This document shows positions 61,866 through 64,000 of a DNA stretch of 64,000 bases, in pieces (positions within the stretch are counted from its first letter, which is position 1; the number at the start of each line of letters is the position of its first letter). The translations under genes were made by a program, and so were the position numbers. The DNA lies in NCBI GenBank assembly GCA_016710075.1, contig JADJLO010000011.1, positions 62,001-126,000 on the forward strand. Reading direction: 5' to 3'. Under the pieces are notes generated by a model that was not told where the DNA came from, ran no database searches, and was given only the letters and a program-made list of their open reading frames with translations. Source of the DNA: Acidobacteriota bacterium. Its GTDB lineage: Bacteria; Acidobacteriota; Blastocatellia; RBC074.

Positions 61866-62639
61866 ATGACCTTAATGCCGTCAGGCGAAATAGAGACGAA
61901 TTCAAGAAAGATACTCGCCATCGATACATCATCACACAGGTCGAGCTATGCGATTTCCGCGAACGGGAAAATTATCGCCTCCTTGATGAGCGAGGTCTTC
62001 ATCCCGCATTCAAAGACGTTTTTTGACAATATTGAAAATCTGCTGCGCCTATCAGGCTTGAAAATTTCAGAGATCGATGTCTTTGCCGCAGCGACGGGGC
62101 CGGGCAGTTTTACCGGATTGAGAGTCGGGCTTGCCGCGATCCAGGGTCTTGCGGATGCATTGAACAAGCCGGCTTATGGAGTCGGCTCCATTGATTGCAT
62201 TGCCCTGGCATGCGGGGTAACCGGCCAGATTGCAGTCATGATAGAGGCCGGCAAAGGAGAGATCTATTTCGGCCTCCGCGTGATTGATGCTCAGGGAGGG
62301 ATTCATAGCTCGCAGGTCGACAGATGCCTGAAACCGGAAATGCTGTTGAGTGAGTTAGAGTACGATCAACTGATTTTTGCAGGGGATGGCGCCATCAGGC
62401 ATGCCGCTCTGATCAGCCAGGCCGCGGAGCGGAACGGAGCTGAATTTCTGATCTCTAATCTTTCTTTACCAGGGCAAAATAACTGGTCAATGAGAACCGA
62501 TTTTGACGATCCGGCCAAGGCGCTGGCCAGATACATTCAGAATCGACTCGGAAAGAACGAAATCCCGGACCCGATCCAGGCCTGCTATATCCGTCCTTCA
62601 GACGCGGAGATTAACTGGAGCGCTCATGACGGCAGGTAA
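61866..62639 (+). CDS. tsaB: tRNA threonylcarbamoyladenosine biosynthesis protein TsaB
   Basis: A product of about 257 residues of the TsaB (YeaZ) family, the partner of TsaD in making t6A37 in ANN-decoding tRNAs. It shows the actin-like fold start 'KILAIDTSSHRSSYAIS', the conserved 'EVFIPHSKTFFDNIENLL' and 'VFAAATGPGSFTGLRVGLAA'. The start is uncertain: ATG 61866 is chosen, but GTG 61857 and ATG 61875 are possible, and no ribosome-binding site decides it. Its 3' end overlaps the rimI start by 14 bp, implying coupling, as often seen for tsaB-rimI. Confidence 0.93.
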   Translation: MTLMPSGEIETNSRKILAIDTSSHRSSYAISANGKIIASLMSEVFIPHSKTFFDNIENLLRLSGLKISEIDVFAAATGPGSFTGLRVGLAAIQGLADALNKPAYGVGSIDCIALACGVTGQIAVMIEAGKGEIYFGLRVIDAQGGIHSSQVDRCLKPEMLLSELEYDQLIFAGDGAIRHAALISQAAERNGAEFLISNLSLPGQNNWSMRTDFDDPAKALARYIQNRLGKNEIPDPIQACYIRPSDAEINWSAHDGR

Positions 62640-63126
62640 CCGGCATAAGTTTGCAATCGAGCGGATGACTGAATCCGACCTGACTGAAATTGTCGAATTG
62701 GAGAGGGCATGCGGCCTCAGCTCCAGAGGCATAGAAGCATATGCAGGCATTATGAAATTGCCGCATTATGTTTTACTGGTCGCTCGCCGGCTTGATCTAC
62801 CGGACCAGGCTTCGATCGGCATTGCCGGTTTTTTTTCAGCCGTGGTCGTCCTGGATGAACTGCATATCGATAACGTCGCGGTCAACTCTGAATTCAGAAG
62901 GCGAGGCGCGGCTTCGGCCCTGTTGCACCAAGGCATGCTCGCCGGCTGCCTCCTGGGTGCTGAAAAATCATTTCTCGAAGTCAGGGAGTCCAATCTGGCT
63001 GCCATCGGTCTCTATCTCAAACATGGCTTCTCTCAGGCAGGCCTGCGAAAGGATTATTACAGCCACCCAACTGAAAACGCCATTATCATGACTGCAGACT
63101 CCTCTCTTTCACTATTTAACGATTAA
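62626..63126 (+). CDS. rimI: GNAT N-acetyltransferase, RimI-like
   Basis: The start is ATG 62626, inside the last codons of tsaB; the frame is open further upstream but that part is shadowed by tsaB. The product is 166 residues. The acetyl-CoA-binding core is 'LHIDNVAVNSEFRRRGAASA' with the motif A 'RRRGAA', followed by 'FLEVRESNLAAIGLYLKHGF' (motif B). This is the RimI pattern, which acetylates the N-terminus of ribosomal protein bS18. The tsaB neighbour strengthens the call. Other GNAT substrates cannot be excluded. Confidence 0.88.
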   Translation: MTAGNRHKFAIERMTESDLTEIVELERACGLSSRGIEAYAGIMKLPHYVLLVARRLDLPDQASIGIAGFFSAVVVLDELHIDNVAVNSEFRRRGAASALLHQGMLAGCLLGAEKSFLEVRESNLAAIGLYLKHGFSQAGLRKDYYSHPTENAIIMTADSSLSLFND

Positions 63127-63259
63127 TGAATGGCCCAACCACGTGGGAGTGGAATCTTGACCCTTGAAAGGGGATGGCACTTGTATTACTATTCGGAAAG
63201 TTGGTCAGGACTAAACGACACAGTCAAATTTTAACCTATCTGCTAAGGAGGAAAAGCCA

Positions 63260-63502
63260 ATGAGCATTCCAGCTAGCGAGGCAGCTTTGAGGGATTACCT
63301 CATCGCCAATGATGATCAGTATCGTGAATTGGTCGATGAACATCACAAATACGATGAACGTTTACATCAACTCGCCTCGATCCATTTTCCAAGCGAAGAT
63401 GAACAACTTGAAGAGATCGTTCTCAAGAAAAAGAAACTCCTTCTCAAAGACCAGATGGAGGCTATCGTTACCAAATATAAAACCAGCTCAACTTCTCACT
63501 AA
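63260..63502 (+). CDS. DUF465/YdcH family small protein
   Basis: An 80-residue protein; ATG 63260 follows AAGGAGG. It is an all-helical protein with the DUF465 pattern: 'YRELVDEHHKYDERLHQLAS', then 'LEEIVLKKKKLLLKDQMEAI'. The family is widespread, forms a helical hairpin, and has no assigned biochemical activity. It is a monocistronic gene with its own terminator. Confidence 0.88.
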   Translation: MSIPASEAALRDYLIANDDQYRELVDEHHKYDERLHQLASIHFPSEDEQLEEIVLKKKKLLLKDQMEAIVTKYKTSSTSH

Positions 63503-63556
63503 TCTTGAATACTATAAGCAGATATTACTTCAGAATTGAATCGATTCTGTAACAGG

Positions 63557-63580
63557 ACGGGGACACCTTGGTGTTCCCGT
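63557..63580 (+). terminator. Intrinsic terminator after the DUF465 gene
   Basis: ACGGGGACACC (63557-63567) pairs with GGTGTTCCCGT (63570-63580) with one G-T pair, followed by TTTCTTTT. Confidence 0.85.
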
Positions 63581-63701
63581 TTTCTTTTGACTACTCGAAT
63601 CGTTGACTGAAGAGATGTATGCGTCTGATAACGAAAGGGGGAGCTGTCATGCCTTCTTTGTTATCAGTAATGATCGATAAAAATCCGACAGGGGAAAACT
63701 C

Positions 63702-64000
<299 letters not shown>

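Overview
The window reads as a chromosomal fragment of an Acidobacteriota bacterium, plausibly class Blastocatellia. This is inferred from gene content, not from a marker gene. The pointers are two MacB/FtsX permeases of the Acidobacterial duplicated (ADOP) type without a linked ATPase, a 2098-residue BNR/NHL protein ending in a domain resembling TIGR03437, and a DUF11 tandem-repeat surface protein. An acylating aldehyde dehydrogenase beside a microcompartment shell gene fits the same picture. No rRNA, tRNA, CRISPR array or insertion sequence was recognised.

Layout. 1-5.6 kb: ADOP permease, exported metallo-beta-lactamase-fold hydrolase, ADOP permease. 5.6-12 kb: small membrane protein, then a tripartite RND efflux operon (TolC, RND pump, lipoprotein adaptor). 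12-19.5 kb: ABC-F protein, EF-G paralogue, AP2-like protein and a RelA/SpoT enzyme. 19.5-25.8 kb: giant secreted propeller protein. 26-31 kb: RidA, SurA-like lipoprotein, second ABC-F, YbaK, EVE protein. 31-35 kb: M20 dipeptidase, FHA protein, lactate permease, small membrane protein. 35.4-41 kb: a minus-strand sugar cluster running SMP-30/gluconolactonase, gnd, zwf, glycogen debranching enzyme. 41-45.6 kb: a coupled pair, a PhoB-type winged helix fused to an AAA-like ATPase, then a membrane-anchored AAA-like ATPase carrying 14 WD40 repeats; 11-bp direct repeats lie upstream. 46-52.2 kb: DUF11 repeat protein. 52.9-55 kb: BMC-H shell protein plus acylating aldehyde dehydrogenase with a EutQ-like tail. 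55.4-59 kb: rsbV-rsbW-rsbU partner-switch operon plus an AlkZ-like winged-helix gene. 59-64 kb: mutS, tsaB, rimI, DUF465, start of psd.

The most striking global property is that eleven otherwise recognisable genes are broken, mostly by single-base gains or losses in short homopolymers, plus one in-frame TAG. Affected are the MBL hydrolase, the second ADOP permease, TolC, the RND pump, the debranching enzyme, gnd, SMP-30, the AAA-WD40 protein, the DUF11 protein (two lesions), the AlkZ-like gene (in a CTGC/CTGG repeat) and mutS (inside the P-loop). The pattern looks most like residual sequencing or assembly error. A decaying or mutator genome cannot be excluded from the sequence alone. These genes are typed 'pseudogene' because the sequence as given does not encode the whole protein.

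The best candidate for an under-described system is the winged-helix/AAA plus AAA/TM/WD40 pair. It looks like a one-operon signalling device: a membrane sensor built of two seven-bladed propellers and a DNA-binding partner sharing the same ATPase family, with candidate autoregulatory operator repeats.
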